DNA of 64,000 nucleotides from Solicola gregarius. GTDB lineage: Bacteria > Actinomycetota > Actinomycetes > Propionibacteriales > Nocardioidaceae. How positions within the stretch are numbered: the stretch's first letter is position 1; the number at the start of each line of letters is the position of its first letter. The translations under genes and the position numbers were made by a program. Location: positions 2,356,001-2,420,000 of the forward strand of contig NZ_CP094970.1 of assembly GCF_025790165.1 (NCBI RefSeq), written 5' to 3'. Of the stretch, positions 63,854-64,000 are shown one piece after another. The notes under the pieces were generated by a model. The model ran no database searches. It was not told where the DNA came from and was given only the letters and a program-made list of their open reading frames with translations.

Positions 63854-64000
63854 CTATGCCTTTGCAGGTGCCGCGAGCGCATCGCGGACGACGGACCACG
63901 CCGGCGTGAGCGGGTCGACCAATGCGAAGTGCTCGACGCCGACGAGCTCGTGCAGCAGCGTTGGTACGCCGAGCCCACGGCTGTGCTCGATGGGTACGCG
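63854..64000 (-). CDS. C-terminal end of an alpha/beta hydrolase, partial
   Basis: The last 48 codons of a gene entering from the right edge. The frame is continuous to the TAG at 63854-63856. The end LLHELVGVEHFALVDPLTPAW with a final helix matches the C-terminus of hormone-sensitive-lipase or esterase-type hydrolases, where the His of EHF would be catalytic. The remainder lies outside the window. It is on the same strand as the ArsA pair, 9 bp upstream of the first. Confidence 0.65.
   Translation of the reverse strand, partial: RVPIEHSRGLGVPTLLHELVGVEHFALVDPLTPAWSVVRDALAAPAKA

Overview
The window is chromosomal DNA from a high-GC actinobacterium. Evidence is the strong G/C third-position bias, the very frequent GTACG word, GTG starts, many possible leaderless starts (a TANNNT -10 box 6-8 nt before the start codon) and the markers DUF5063, DUF222-HNH, WhiB, F420-type enzymes and an actinobacterial QcrB. 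The core gene order (dnaX, ybaB, recR, DUF5063, lysC, asd; and metallophosphoesterase, yqeY, ponA2, whiB4, ArsA pair) fits Propionibacteriales, Nocardioidaceae-like. That assignment is inferred from gene content only.

Layout. 0-2 kb: a DUF1254/DUF1214 protein, tRNA-Ser(GGA) with a hairpin terminator, and the small SRP RNA. 1.9-11.6 kb: dnaX, then an accessory block (LLM oxidoreductase, DUF222-HNH protein, a hairpin and tandem repeats, MFS exporter, ArsR regulator, DMT exporter), then ybaB, recR and DUF5063. 11.6-21 kb: a respiratory nitrate reductase operon narGHJI-narK and an RclA-like flavoprotein. 21-27.7 kb: drug-efflux type loci (MFS with divergent HxlR; ABC exporter with divergent TetR and twin operators) around a prolyl oligopeptidase. 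27.7-30.1 kb: lysC-asd. 30-41 kb: secreted GH25 muramidase, TetR with a deazaflavin-type reductase, acetoacetyl-CoA ligase, a secreted alpha/beta hydrolase, and a DcuS/DcuR-like two-component system divergent from a GntP permease.

41.5-53 kb is the most distinctive block. A LysR regulator diverges, across a perfect 10-bp inverted repeat, from a 12-gene, mostly overlapping operon: DszA/NtaA-type monooxygenase, a complete dipeptide-type ABC importer, SsuD-type monooxygenase, class III CoA-transferase, a 35-codon small ORF, a cysteine-dioxygenase-fold thiol dioxygenase, an alpha/beta hydrolase with Asp at the nucleophile position, and a flavin reductase. I read it as an uptake and catabolic pathway for an organosulfur compound through thiol, sulfinate and acyl-CoA steps. 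Substrate and order are inferred.

53-64 kb: Fic protein with an AT-rich palindromic promoter, CatA-like acetyltransferase, tRNA-Pro(CGG) with a 21-bp stem terminator, metallophosphoesterase, an orphan QcrB, YqeY, a secreted Cys-rich protein, PonA2-like PBP, WhiB4-like regulator, and two ArsA/Get3-like ATPases, the first of which carries an apparent single-base frameshift. The window ends inside an alpha/beta hydrolase gene.
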